64,000 bases of DNA from Actinopolyspora saharensis (GCF_900100925.1 NZ_FNKO01000001.1:496001-560000); one strand, 5' to 3'; shown: positions 1 to 8,002, counted from the first letter of the stretch. Notes: generated from the letters alone by a model not told the origin. Program-made: numbers and translations.

Positions 1-428
1 GATCAGCTCGCAGGCTTGGGCATGCCGGTGCGCGGCTCACCCCCGCGTGAGCGGGGAAACCCCGCGGTCGCTGCCTACGGAGCCGATCCCAGCCGGCTCA
101 CCCCCGCGTGAGCGGGGAAACCACTTACCCCTTCCCGACTTCACGACCAGGTGAAGGCTCACCCCCGCGTGAGCGGGGAAACCCTCCGGGGCCGTCCCGT
201 CGTTGTGCACCGCTTCGGGCTCACCCCCGCGTGAGCGGGGAAACCTGCCGGTCCACCTCAGTGAGTTCTTCGATCAGGGGCTCACCCCCGCGTGAGCGGG
301 GAAACCTTATCCCGGACGATTCCGGCGTAGTAACTGATAGGCTCACCCCCGCGTGAGCGGGGAAACCATCCCGGATTCTGGTGGGGGGTTCGGGTTCCAG
401 GGCTCACCCCCGCGTGAGCGGGGAAACC
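1..428 (+). CRISPR. Type I-E CRISPR array, 7 repeats, open at the left edge
   Basis: Seven identical 28-base repeats start at 34, 95, 156, 218, 279, 340 and 401; the last ends at 428. The repeat begins GGCTCACCCCCGCG and ends GCGGGGAAACC, with an internal CCCCGCG/CGGGG hairpin as in type I-E repeats. Spacers are 33 or 34 bases. Bases 1-33 have exactly spacer length, so the array probably continues left of the window. The 3' end resembles the crRNA 5' handle of type I-E, so transcription is read left to right and 428 is the leader-distal end. No cas gene is present in the window. The A/T-rich stretch after 428 is taken as the trailer. Confidence 0.96.
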
Positions 429-528
429 ACTTTTTGTGCTGGGAAAATTAGAGTGCGTTACCGTTTTGTGATCTTGTGGGGTGCTCACTTGCCTCGACGT
501 CGGAAGATGCGGGTAGGGGCATTGACGA

Positions 529-771
529 TCAGTCTGCCATCGATGGCGTGGTTGGTGTAGCCGCATGGTCGTGCTGGTCTCGTAGCAGCGTGTGGACACT
601 GGCTGCTACGCGGTCTTGTGGTCGGATGATTCGGTGAGACTGCACCACCATCGCGCCGTGGTCGTCAGATACGACAGACTCGCCGTCTGCCACGAAGGCA
701 CCGTGACCATCGTTGCCATCAACGAGTGGCTCCAACTCCGAAAACAGACCCCAGTGGTCGGCAGAGATCAA
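529..771 (-). CDS. Small acidic hypothetical protein
   Basis: An 80-codon frame starting at a TTG, with no recognised domain. The composition is protein-like: acidic, with the stretches GLFSELEPLVDGND and VADGESVVSDDHG. The same frame is open upstream to about base 830 without a better start. No ribosome binding site stands out. It lies between the CRISPR trailer and the GNAT gene. It could equally be a gene remnant or a chance frame; I do not assign a function. Confidence 0.28.
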   Translation of the reverse strand: MISADHWGLFSELEPLVDGNDGHGAFVADGESVVSDDHGAMVVQSHRIIRPQDRVAASVHTLLRDQHDHAATPTTPSMAD

Positions 772-904
772 CCAGAGCTCGTGAGAAGCAACCAGCCAGC
801 CGTGTCGATCCCTTTCGGTGCTTTTCAGTATCGACTATGCATTTCACTCCACCCTTGGTCAGGTGACCCCGTTGGGGGCAGGCTGACGTTCCAACGCTAA
901 TTGT

Positions 905-1396
905 TCAATTCACGGCGGTGTTGTGCAGACGCAGTTCGTATACGGCCCGATGCTTGCCGGCTCCCTTGTAATCGGAGATGATCTCGACACCGTTGACGAT
1001 GTGATCGCCGGGAACGTTGATGAACCCCATGTTGGTCCAGGTGCCGTGTGCGGCGCTGTTGTCGGGCTCCGATGTCAGGTAGAGACGTTGGCACCCGAAT
1101 CGGCGGCCGGCGTCTCGCACTGCCTGGAGCAGCGCCGTGGAAATGCCCTGTCGGCGGTGATCCGGATCGGTGATCACATCTTGAATGTACAGGTTCTCCG
1201 GGTGATCCTGGCTGCAGAAAGCGATGATTGCACCGAGGAGTTGGCCGTTGTAGTCGGCCACGAGGCAGGTTGTGGAGAAGAGATTGGCGTAAAGCCAGTA
1301 GTCGGACGAGGTGCGAGCCCGCACGTAGGGCGCTCCGAGTTCCATGAGGTCGAGGATCGCCGGGATGTCGTCCTGGTGGATGGGTCGTATCTTCAT
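905..1396 (-). CDS. GNAT family N-acetyltransferase
   Basis: A 163-residue cytoplasmic acetyltransferase of the GNAT fold, which moves acetyl from acetyl-CoA to an amine. The N-terminal strand MKIRPIHQDD, the central strand LYIQDVITDPDHRRQGISTALL (acetyl-CoA loop R-R-Q-G-I-S near residues 93-98) and the late RLYLTSEPDNSAAHGTWTNMGF segment are in the usual order. The ATG at 1396 was chosen because AAAGG lies just upstream and the start overlaps the stop of a broken upstream frame (ATGA). The spacing of SSDYWLYANLF is loosely like that of diaminobutyrate acetyltransferases, but the substrate cannot be told. Single-domain length is normal. Confidence 0.85.
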   Translation of the reverse strand: MKIRPIHQDDIPAILDLMELGAPYVRARTSSDYWLYANLFSTTCLVADYNGQLLGAIIAFCSQDHPENLYIQDVITDPDHRRQGISTALLQAVRDAGRRFGCQRLYLTSEPDNSAAHGTWTNMGFINVPGDHIVNGVEIISDYKGAGKHRAVYELRLHNTAVN

Positions 1397-1650
1397 GAGT
1401 GCCTTTCGGTGGGGTGTGCGAGTTCGAGGATGCGCGATGCTGCTCTGGCCGGGTCGGTAGCGTCGGCGACGAGGTGGTGACCTGTTGAAGGAGCGCGTTG
1501 ACTTGACGTCCGACGACAGCGAACTCTGTGGGATCACAGCTTGCCGACCAAGGACTGCACAGTCCAGGTGGCCCCGGGGTCCTGCACGGCCAAGTGCTCC
1601 AGCAGCCGCTGGAGACGCTGGACGGCATCGCACCCGACTTGTTCTGCCAT
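1393..1650 (-). pseudogene. Broken small gene coupled to the GNAT gene
   Basis: An ATG at 1650 follows a strong GGAGG and opens a frame beginning MAEQVGCDAVQRLQRLLEHL. It meets an in-frame TGA after about 38 codons, yet the same frame later reads LVADATDPARAASRILELAH and stops at a TGA overlapping the acetyltransferase ATG. In between, protein-like sequence (VVGRQVNALLQQVTT) sits in another frame. The simplest reading is an 85-codon gene damaged by two compensating frame changes, once translationally coupled to the acetyltransferase. Function is unknown; it is mostly helical and hydrophilic. Confidence 0.4.
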
Positions 1651-1723
1651 CCTGCCTCCGTATTCCGCCGATAGGACACTAACCTGTATCCGTTCAAGCG
1701 AAGCAGCGCTAGCCTAGCGTGCC

Positions 1724-2215
1724 GTGGAGATCGCTCGGCTGGTGCTGGAGTACCTCAAAGTCATGGCTTGGCCGGTGGTGGTGACTACCCTGCTGGTTGC
1801 CTACCGGTCCCGTGTCGCTGGGATGCTGTCGAAGCTGTCTGGTCTGACTGCCGGAGGATTCTCGGCTACCTTCGATTCTTCGGTAGCAGAGGCCACCGCA
1901 CTGAACAGCTCCGATGAGTCCACGATTTCGCCATTTTCGCCTTCGGTCGACGAGCTGACAGTTCTTGTTCCCACCAGCTATGTCGAAGCTCGTGAGATCG
2001 GCGACTATGTCCGAGCGGACAAGCCGGTATTGCTGGACCTACAGCATTTGGCCGATGAGGACGCCAAGCGGTTGGTCGACTTCGCTGCCGGACTGACCTA
2101 TGTCTCCTCAGGCTGGCTTCGGAAGGTTCGCAACCGCATTTTCCTCGTAATGCCGGGTAACCTTCATCACGACATGAGCGTTTCCTCGAGTAACCCAGTC
2201 CAAGAACCATCGTGA
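1724..2215 (+). CDS. Membrane-anchored SepF-like protein
   Basis: A 163-residue protein starting with GTG. Residues 13-27 (VMAWPVVVTTLLVAY) form one membrane segment followed by a basic SRVAGMLSKL stretch. A low-complexity linker runs to about residue 75. Residues 78-147 match the SepF core: VPTSYVEAREIGDYVRADKP, then DLQHLADEDAKRLVDFAAGL, then VRNRIFLVMPGN. SepF normally tethers FtsZ to the membrane through an N-terminal amphipathic helix; here a real transmembrane segment replaces it. It stands alone, not beside ftsZ or other division genes. No strong ribosome binding site precedes the GTG. It could be a division paralogue or an accessory protein that borrowed the SepF fold. Confidence 0.72.
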   Translation: MEIARLVLEYLKVMAWPVVVTTLLVAYRSRVAGMLSKLSGLTAGGFSATFDSSVAEATALNSSDESTISPFSPSVDELTVLVPTSYVEAREIGDYVRADKPVLLDLQHLADEDAKRLVDFAAGLTYVSSGWLRKVRNRIFLVMPGNLHHDMSVSSSNPVQEPS

Positions 2216-2836
2216 CGACTCAGCGCGACCGGCCTTGCGCCATGCTTCCAGCTTTCCGGGACCGAGATACTCGAACCCGTGCTCGAGCTGGCCCTGCTGT
2301 TCGAAGCCGATGGTGGAGTCACCGGCGTCGAGTTCCTGCTGGCCGGTGGTGACTTTGGCAGGTTGGAGAGCTTCGGCACGGAGCTGCTGTTCGTGGGCGA
2401 TTTGTTGTTCGGACAAGCGGCCGCGGCGTTCGGTGGCGTTGGCGTGTGTGAGTAGTCTGCGGTGCTGGTCGCGATCCTGATGTGTTTCTTGGAGCTGGTT
2501 CGCCCGGTTCATCAACGGCGGGCTGCGGCTGCGCCTTGGCCAGGGCTTCGGTCGAGTCCGGCTGGTGCGGCTGCGGGTGTGAGAGTTCGGGCGGTGACGC
2601 CGAGCGGTGCGCGGCCGCGCACCGCTCGGCGTTCATGCTCATGACTGTGGTCGGTTCGGCATCGGCGTGTTCGGCGATCCGCAGTCCGGCGGGACATTGT
2701 CTCGGTATCGACCACGATCAGCACGTCGGCCGCAGCAGGCGTGACCGTGAGCCCGTAGTCGGTCTCCTAGTGTGGTTCCCGCTGCCCCGTTCGACCTGCT
2801 CGCTCACGGTGGTCAAGCTTTCCCTTCCGCTCACCA
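2216..2836. other. Decayed stretch without a supportable gene
   Basis: On the minus strand several short frames look protein-like and change register: LTVTPAAADVLIVVDTE near 2725-2770, then a glutamine-rich hydrophilic frame from about 2515 to 2108 (GQQELDAGDSTIGFEQQGQL) that overlaps the end of the SepF-like gene. They may be pieces of one broken gene lying downstream of the HsdR fragment, but I recognise no family. Confidence 0.35.
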
Positions 2837-3408
2837 TTACGCTACGTCGTCTGTTGCCACCGCCGTCGCCTTGATCTCCTTGACGATGGACACGATCTCG
2901 TCGACCTCGTCGTCGGTGAACAGATCCTCTGGTCCAGACGGCGCCCGTGACGTGAACGGGGAGTCGTAGAGTGCATCAACCTCGACGATCCCGTTGCGGC
3001 ACACGTGGTCGATGATCTGCTTCATGAAGTGCAATTGGTTCGCGTTGAACGTCTTGCCCTGCTGGAATTGATCGAACGCGCGCACCACGGCTTCGCGGTC
3101 GAGTCCGGTCAGTGACCGCAGGAAACCCCCAGCCCGCCGCGTTCGTACACGATGTCCAGATGTGCGGGGGTTGCGAGTCCGGCCTCGATGAGTACCTGCT
3201 CCAGCTCGGCGAGGTCGGCGATCGTGATCTGCCGGTACCGGCGAATCTTCTGCACGACGAGGTTATCCGCGTGCGTGTTGAGGTAGATCCGGATCTTGTG
3301 CTCGAAGCGGCTGAAATCCGGCCCACTGACACCATCAAGTGTCGCGTGCGTGAGCTCGCCGAGGTCGGCCTCGAACCGAGCGTCTCTTTCACCGGAGGAT
3401 AGAGAACA
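2837..3408 (-). pseudogene. hsdR: 3' fragment of type I restriction subunit HsdR, frameshifted
   Basis: The C-terminal part of a type I restriction motor/nuclease subunit. The frame from 3088 to 2837 (QFQQGKTFNANQLHFMKQII, LYDSPFTSRAPSGPEDLF) is the typical HsdR C-terminal helical domain. The preceding residues (ERDARFEADLGELTHATLDG, IYLNTHADNLVVQKIRRY, GLATPAHLDIVYERGGLGV) are in a different frame: near 3121-3126 the minus strand reads GTTTCCTG where GTTTTCCTG would join the two halves as GLGVFLRSLTGLD. One deleted T therefore breaks the gene. Homology stops near 3408, next to an IS5 scrap. The helicase and nuclease domains, HsdM and HsdS are absent, so this is a relic. Confidence 0.85.
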
Positions 3409-3419
3409 TCGGTGTCAAG

Positions 3420-3515
3420 TTGTGGCTGTCCGTGATGTTGCCCCGACACCGACGATGAGGGGAGTCCGAACCGAGCAGCCAGGATAGGAACCGGGGAACC
3501 CGGCGTGCCCTGTAA
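3420..3515 (-). mobile_element. Short remnant of an IS5-family transposase gene
   Basis: About 95 bases align by eye with 10,510-10,610 inside the complete IS5 element: the shared core is GTGGCTGT followed by GTTGCC and CACCGACGA. In the intact element this encodes the GKPGSKLHILSETTGLPLVV segment on the minus strand. Small insertions and deletions abolish the frame. The scrap abuts the HsdR fragment, so an IS insertion probably truncated that gene. Confidence 0.6.
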
Positions 3516-3696
3516 CCTGGGCTGATTTCTGTGGACGAGTGTGCTCAGTGCAAAGAACTGATGGTGGTGTGGCCTTTCAAAATCGGACGTGGCCGCAGGG
3601 TGTGTGGCACGCTCGCTCGGCGCGTGGTTTGGTCCCGTCGCGGACATGGTGAACCCGCAGGGGCGCGATAGTGAGTGTGCTGCGGAGGGGTATGTC

Positions 3697-4164
3697 GTGT
3701 CGTCGGAATCCCGAGCGGAGTGTGTTGTCGAGGGCCTCGTTCCGGTGAGAAGACCGATTGGTGGTCGGGTCCCGCGGCTTCCGGTGGCGGCGTTGTCGTC
3801 GACCGGTACGGCCTCGATGACCTACGGGATCGCGGCCGTTGATGCGAGTGGCCGGGTGAGTGAACGTGGTGTGCTGCGGGCTTTGGGGTGGCGAACCGGC
3901 GACCGTGTTCGGGTGTGGTGTTCGCGGAACGCGGTGATCGTGCGGAGCTGTGTGGACGGTGAGCTCGCGGTTGCCGAACGGGGGAGAGTGCCGATTCCGA
4001 GTTTGCTGCGTGAGCGGTGCGCGATTCGCCCCGGAGATCGTGTGTTGTTGGCGGGTTCCGCCGAGTACGGGGTGCTCCTCGTGCACACGATGTCGACGGT
4101 GGAGGTGATGCTCGCGCAGCATCATGCCGCCTGCAACGGTCAGGAGTCGGGGGAGGCGTTGTGA
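3697..4164 (+). CDS. AbrB/SpoVT-like domain protein coupled to a recombinase
   Basis: A 155-residue protein. Residues after about 40 form two beta-rich halves: TYGIAAVDASGRVSERGVLR with ALGWRTGDRVRVWC, then GRVPIPSLLRERCAIRPGDR, each with the swapped-hairpin pattern of AbrB/MazE/SpoVT DNA-binding domains. The frame is open from 3589, but GTG at 3697 is chosen because GGAGGGG lies six bases before it. Its stop overlaps the GTG start of the integrase (GTGA at 4161-4164), so the two are co-translated. It probably acts as a DNA-binding regulator or accessory factor of the recombinase; that is inference from context. Confidence 0.7.
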   Translation: MSSESRAECVVEGLVPVRRPIGGRVPRLPVAALSSTGTASMTYGIAAVDASGRVSERGVLRALGWRTGDRVRVWCSRNAVIVRSCVDGELAVAERGRVPIPSLLRERCAIRPGDRVLLAGSAEYGVLLVHTMSTVEVMLAQHHAACNGQESGEAL

Positions 4165-5213
4165 GTTCGTGCGATGCTCTCAGCCCGGGCGCCGGTGGTC
4201 GGTCGGCTGATGTTCAGGCAGCGCGGTTGGTGCTGACCCGGATGGGCGTTTCTCCGGAGGAGCTCGTCAACGCACGAGGTCAGCGGGAGACGGTGCCTGT
4301 GTTTGCCGAGTACGTCCCGCGGGTGGCCGAGGCGGTGTCGGTGGGGACTTCTCGGGCGTATCGGTCGTACTGGAATCGGCTCGTGCGCGAGTGGGGAGAG
4401 CGTCGACTGGATGAGCCCACTCCTTCGGAGGTTCGTCGGCTCGCCGAGCACGTTCGCGGCCAGGTCGTGCACCGGCGCAATACCCGTGGCGGTCGTTGTG
4501 CGGTGGAGCATCTGATCGCGGCGTTGCGCTGCATTTACAGTCACGCGGTGGCCGACGGGTTGCTCGACGAGGCGGACAACCCGGCCCTGCGGGTGCGAAA
4601 GCCCCGGCGGTTGCCGAGTACGCGGCGGGGGTTGTCGGACGAGAGCATGGCCGCGATCAACCGGGTGGCCGGCCAGACCGGCAACGATCCGATGCTGGAC
4701 ACGCTGTTGCTGCGGTTGCACACCGAAACCGCCTGCCGCAGGGGAGGCGCGCTGGCATTGACCTCGGCTGACCTGGATCCGGATCAGTGTGTGGTCCTGC
4801 TGCGGGAGAAGAACGATGCGGTGCGGTGGCAGCCGGTCTCGCCGACGTTGATGCGGCATCTGCGGGAGCACGCCGAGCAGCGCTGTGCCGAGGCTTCCGG
4901 TGATGCTCTGCTGCGGTATCGCTCGGGAAAACCGTTGACTCGACGGCGTTACGATCACCTGTGGCATCGGCTGGGGCAACATCTGCCGTGGGTGGCCACC
5001 CAGCAGATCAGCACTCACTGGCTGCGGCACACCACGCTGACGTGGGTGGAGCGCCACTTCGGCTACGCCACCGCTCGTGCCTGGGCCGGGCACACCGATA
5101 CCAGTCATGCCAGTGCCACCACCACGTATATTCGTGCCGATCTTGCCGATATCGCCACCGCCTTGGCGGCACTCACCGGCGAGGAGCATCCTCTGGCCGA
5201 ATCCCGGCAATGA
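4161..5213 (+). CDS. Tyrosine recombinase (site-specific integrase)
   Basis: A 350-residue recombinase that would cut and rejoin DNA at short core sites through a phosphotyrosine. The N-terminal core-binding SAM-like domain covers roughly residues 40-150 (SVGTSRAYRSYWNRLVREWG). The catalytic domain shows Arg in TACRRGGALALTSADL (about residue 193), the H-x-x-R box in HWLRHTTLTW (about 286-290), a His in WAGHTDTS and the nucleophile Tyr in TTTYIRADL (about 323). All catalytic residues are present. GTG at 4161 overlaps the stop of the upstream AbrB-type gene; the longer frame from 4017 would overlap that gene completely. A deleted copy lies at 61.7-62.4 kb. Confidence 0.88.
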   Translation: MSSCDALSPGAGGRSADVQAARLVLTRMGVSPEELVNARGQRETVPVFAEYVPRVAEAVSVGTSRAYRSYWNRLVREWGERRLDEPTPSEVRRLAEHVRGQVVHRRNTRGGRCAVEHLIAALRCIYSHAVADGLLDEADNPALRVRKPRRLPSTRRGLSDESMAAINRVAGQTGNDPMLDTLLLRLHTETACRRGGALALTSADLDPDQCVVLLREKNDAVRWQPVSPTLMRHLREHAEQRCAEASGDALLRYRSGKPLTRRRYDHLWHRLGQHLPWVATQQISTHWLRHTTLTWVERHFGYATARAWAGHTDTSHASATTTYIRADLADIATALAALTGEEHPLAESRQ

Positions 5214-5374
5214 TCCGAGACCTTCGCAAGATCCCGCCACGGCAGCGGATTCTCCACAGCGGACAACTCTGGTGCTGAGCCCACGGTGTCGACATGCGAG
5301 CATACAGCGTTCGACTTCGGAAGCGGTGCTCCTCGTGTGCGCCAGGCCGGTGATCTGTTACGGTCTCGGTATGA

Positions 5375-5426
5375 TTTCCCCAAGGTGGGGAAATTTCCCC
5401 GGATGGAGGGGTCAAGTCCCCCCTCC
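5375..5426. promoter_or_regulatory. Cluster of G/C-run palindromes after the integrase
   Basis: Three dyads follow each other: TTTCCCC-5-GGGGAAA (5375-5393), the perfect palindrome GGGGAAATTTCCCC (5387-5400) and GGAGGGG-6-CCCCCCTCC (5405-5426). A TATGAT hexamer at 5370-5375 could be a -10 box running into the first dyad. The cluster sits between the integrase stop and the vsr relic. It may be an operator array, a terminator for the integrase or part of a recombination site; none can be proved from one copy. Confidence 0.4.
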
Positions 5427-5770
5427 GACACCACACTCGCCCCAGGTAAAGCTTGCGACCTGGGGTTTGTTGTTTTCGATACCTGTCACGTCGAGTCGGG
5501 CTGCCTCGTTTCCGCTCGTGCACGAGTGCCAGAAGCAGCCGTCCACGAAGACCGCGATGCGCGGGCCGCGGAGCAGGATGTCGACTCGTCTGCGCTTGTT
5601 CAGCCCCGGGGGACACACGTCGACCAAGAACCGTAGTCCTCGGCGATGCAGAGCCTTCCGCAGTCGTAGTTCCGGACCGGTGTCGCGGCGCCCCGTTCTG
5701 CGCGTCATCTGCCGTCGCAGCGGATGAAGCCGGTGGTATCGGACCTGGATCGACGTACCGGTACGTGTCC
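5412..5770 (-). pseudogene. vsr: Vsr mismatch endonuclease remnant, copy 1
   Basis: Very-short-patch repair endonucleases nick T:G mismatches left by cytosine methylation. The frame from 5708 reads MTRRTGRRDTGPELRLRKAL, then RVDILLRGPRIAVFVDGCFW and HSC, the first two thirds of Vsr with its catalytic Asp in VFVDGCFW. After HSC the sequence changes to unrelated residues (TSGNEAARLDVTG), so the C-terminal third is lost. The N-terminal leader (TYRYVDPGPIPPASSAATA) lies in another frame because two bases are missing near 5710. The segment 5519-5855 is repeated at 11,499-11,850 and partly at 36,793-36,945. Confidence 0.78.
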
Positions 5771-6123
5771 ATTCACGATCCCCGAAGTCGGAGCTGGCAG
5801 GAGCAGGCAGCCGCGCGCTGCGGTTGGTGCCGGACTTTGAACAGCAGATCGCGCTCCGTGCTCGTGGGAAGTGGCTTCCGACTCGCCGACTCGTCATCGA
5901 CCTGCATCAGCGGCTCGCGCGGTGGGGAGGCGGTCACGAGCAGCGGGTCCTGGTCGAGGTATGTGGCGATCCACGGCCGTTCGATGACTGCTGCTCCGCG
6001 CGGGCTTCTCCGGCAGCTGCGTGTGCGTCGGGTCGAGCTTCGGTGACACGTCGCGATGGGCAGCCACGGTTGCGCGTCGTCGCTGGCACGAGCGTAGGCT
6101 GATGGGCTACGGAGGTGACAGTA
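5771..6123. other. Intergenic DNA before the AbiE pair
   Basis: Bases 5771-5855 are the outer part of the vsr repeat and match 11,765-11,850, including the shared run GCAGCCGCGCGCTGCGG. The rest holds no frame I would call a gene. The ribosome binding site GGAGG of the AbiE antitoxin is at 6111-6115. Confidence 0.5.
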
Positions 6124-6756
6124 GTGACGCCTACGACGCCGCGCGTGCCTTCCGCGCTGTTGCGAGGCTCTTCCAGGGTGTTGCGACCCCGCGACGCTGC
6201 CGATGTGTACGCGCACCCGCGTCCCGAGTTCGCGCGGCTGTCCCGGGCCGGGGCGTTGCACCGGTTGGCAACGGGATATTACGCCGTGGTTCCCGACGAT
6301 CAGCTCGACCGGGGCTGGATTCCCGAGCTGGAGGCGGCCGCGTTGGGCATCGCGGCCGCTGACGAGGGCGTTGATTCGGTCGCACTGATGGGACTGTCCG
6401 CCGCTCGCATCCACGGGGCCATCCCGCGCGCGCTGGCGGTTGCCGTCGTGGCTGCCACTCGGCACCGGCCGACGCTGCGTGTCACCGACCGCGAGGCCAC
6501 CGTGCTCTTCGTCCGTCGCCGCGTAGCCGCCCTGGACGTGCAACGCCACACCAGCGAACTGGGCCAGGGATGGCTCACCACAGTCGAACAGACAGTGCTC
6601 GATCTCGCCGCCCGTCCCGATCTGGGTGGCCTGCCCGACCAAGCCCGCACCGCCGCCCACGCCCTGCTGCCCCGCTGCGATCATCAACTGCTGGATGAGC
6701 TGGCAGTCGGACAGCGCCGCCAAGCCAGCCTCGCCCGTCTCCGCGGAGCCGCCTGA
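6124..6756 (+). CDS. AbiEi-type antitoxin (type IV toxin-antitoxin)
   Basis: A 210-residue protein with the AbiEi layout: an N-terminal winged-helix segment (SRVLRPRDAADVYAHPRPEF, LSRAGALHRLATGYYAVVP) for DNA binding and a C-terminal alpha/beta domain (LQGWLTTVEQTVLDLAA-like run at residues 140-165). In AbiE systems the antitoxin represses its promoter and counteracts the nucleotidyltransferase toxin without stably binding it. GTG at 6124 is preferred over GTG at 6115 because the latter lies inside the GGAGG ribosome binding site. The toxin ATG follows two bases after the stop, so the pair is one transcript. Assignment rests on the winged helix plus the unmistakable partner. Confidence 0.82.
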   Translation: MTPTTPRVPSALLRGSSRVLRPRDAADVYAHPRPEFARLSRAGALHRLATGYYAVVPDDQLDRGWIPELEAAALGIAAADEGVDSVALMGLSAARIHGAIPRALAVAVVAATRHRPTLRVTDREATVLFVRRRVAALDVQRHTSELGQGWLTTVEQTVLDLAARPDLGGLPDQARTAAHALLPRCDHQLLDELAVGQRRQASLARLRGAA

Positions 6757-6758
6757 CC

Positions 6759-7538
6759 ATGCTCGATCCTCGGGAAGAAGCCGCCATCGCCGAGCAATTC
6801 GGCGTGGCCCGTGCCCAGGTACGCCGGGACCATCTCATCTCCCACCTGCTCGCTGCCATCAGTGACCGTCTGGCCGATGAGGTCATCTTCTTCGGCGGCA
6901 CCGCCCTCTCCCGCACGCTGGCCCCTGACGGGCGGCTGTCCGAAGACATTGACCTCATCGCTCGCAGCAGTCGCAGCAGCACGGCCGAAGCGCTCGAGAC
7001 AACGCTGCTTCGCGCGACCCGGCGCGAATTTCCGGGGCTGCGCTGGCAACCGGCACTCACGTCGATCCGCGAAGTGGCGCCCGCCGTGCTCGTCGCACCC
7101 GATGGCACGACGGTGCGCGTGCAGCTGCTGAGCTCCACCGGCTACGCGCCCTGGCCGACCGAGCGGCGTCCGCTCGTGCAGCGCTACAGCGACGCTGGAC
7201 CTGCCGAGCTGAGCGTGCCCACCGCACCCGCCTTCGCAGCCTGGAAAACTACCGCTTGGGCGCACCGCGCCACCTCCCGAGATCTCTACGATCTCTGGCT
7301 GCTCGGCCGCCTCGGTGCCATCACCACCGACGCCGCCGAGCAGTTCAAGCGCTTCGGCCCCACCAACAAGCCGCCGTCGAGCGCACTGTTCACCCGTGCC
7401 CCCGATGAGCAAACGTGGCAGCGCGAACTCGCAGGGCAAACTCATCTCGAAATCACCGCCAGCGCCGCACTCGCTTACGTCCGCGACACCTGGCTCGACG
7501 TCTCCTCGCAGGACAGCGACGTAGGAGAAACCCGGTGA
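6759..7538 (+). CDS. AbiEii nucleotidyltransferase toxin
   Basis: A 259-residue nucleotidyltransferase of the AbiEii/DUF1814 family, which stops growth during phage infection by modifying RNA. The polymerase-beta-type motif is clear: FFGGTALSR at residues 45-52 and SEDIDL at 61-66, with the Asp pair for metal. A later conserved HRATSRDLYDLWLLGRLG (about residues 168-185) matches the family K/R-x-R-D-x-x-D block. It starts two bases after the antitoxin stop. Length and motifs look intact, so the pair should be functional. Confidence 0.9.
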   Translation: MLDPREEAAIAEQFGVARAQVRRDHLISHLLAAISDRLADEVIFFGGTALSRTLAPDGRLSEDIDLIARSSRSSTAEALETTLLRATRREFPGLRWQPALTSIREVAPAVLVAPDGTTVRVQLLSSTGYAPWPTERRPLVQRYSDAGPAELSVPTAPAFAAWKTTAWAHRATSRDLYDLWLLGRLGAITTDAAEQFKRFGPTNKPPSSALFTRAPDEQTWQRELAGQTHLEITASAALAYVRDTWLDVSSQDSDVGETR

Positions 7539-7629
7539 TCATCCGCAGCCGTCGCGTCACCCACTCAGTCGCAGTCGGGTGGATAGTGCGCAGCTCGCCC
7601 TTCCGACACCCTTCGGACGGGTGGAACGG

Positions 7630-7962
7630 CGTCGACGAGTGGGAGGCGTCCACACACGCGCGTGACTAGTCGAAGGGTCCGGCCGCGTTGAGTTCTCCCG
7701 GCAGTACCTCGTGGAGCTGGTCGACAACCCCGGATTGCTGCCAGTCGCGCAGGCGTCACCAGCAGGTCATCCCGGATCCGAATCCCAGCTCTTGCGGCAG
7801 GTCCTCCCAGTCGATACCGGTAACCAGCACGAACAGGATCCCCTGCAACACCTGTCGGTCCGGCAGCGGTTTCGGATCCGTCCGGCTCGCTGGCCGCACC
7901 GGCAGCAACGTCTCGATCCGAGCCCACAATTCACCAGAGACGATCCACGGCGCAGCTAACCA
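7630..7962 (-). pseudogene. IS5-family transposase remnant with two stop codons
   Basis: The N-terminal 110 residues of an IS5-type transposase can be read in one frame: GELWARIETLLPVRPA, KPLPDRQVLQGILFVLVTGI, DWEDLPQELGFGSGMTCW, then LRDWQQSGVVDQLHEVLPG. A TGA follows TCW, and a TAG stands where this family has Trp in DWSRA, so the gene is dead. The sequence ends near 7630 in the middle of the catalytic region (VDAS). It lies tail to tail with the AbiE operon. Confidence 0.75.
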
Positions 7963-8002
7963 GGATCATCTCAAGCCGAGATCGTCAACGTGTTAGGAGC
8001 TC

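Noticed and set aside
429..528. CRISPR leader at the right end of the array
   Set aside because: Repeat orientation places the leader on the left, outside the window, so the A/T-rich flank is treated as trailer.
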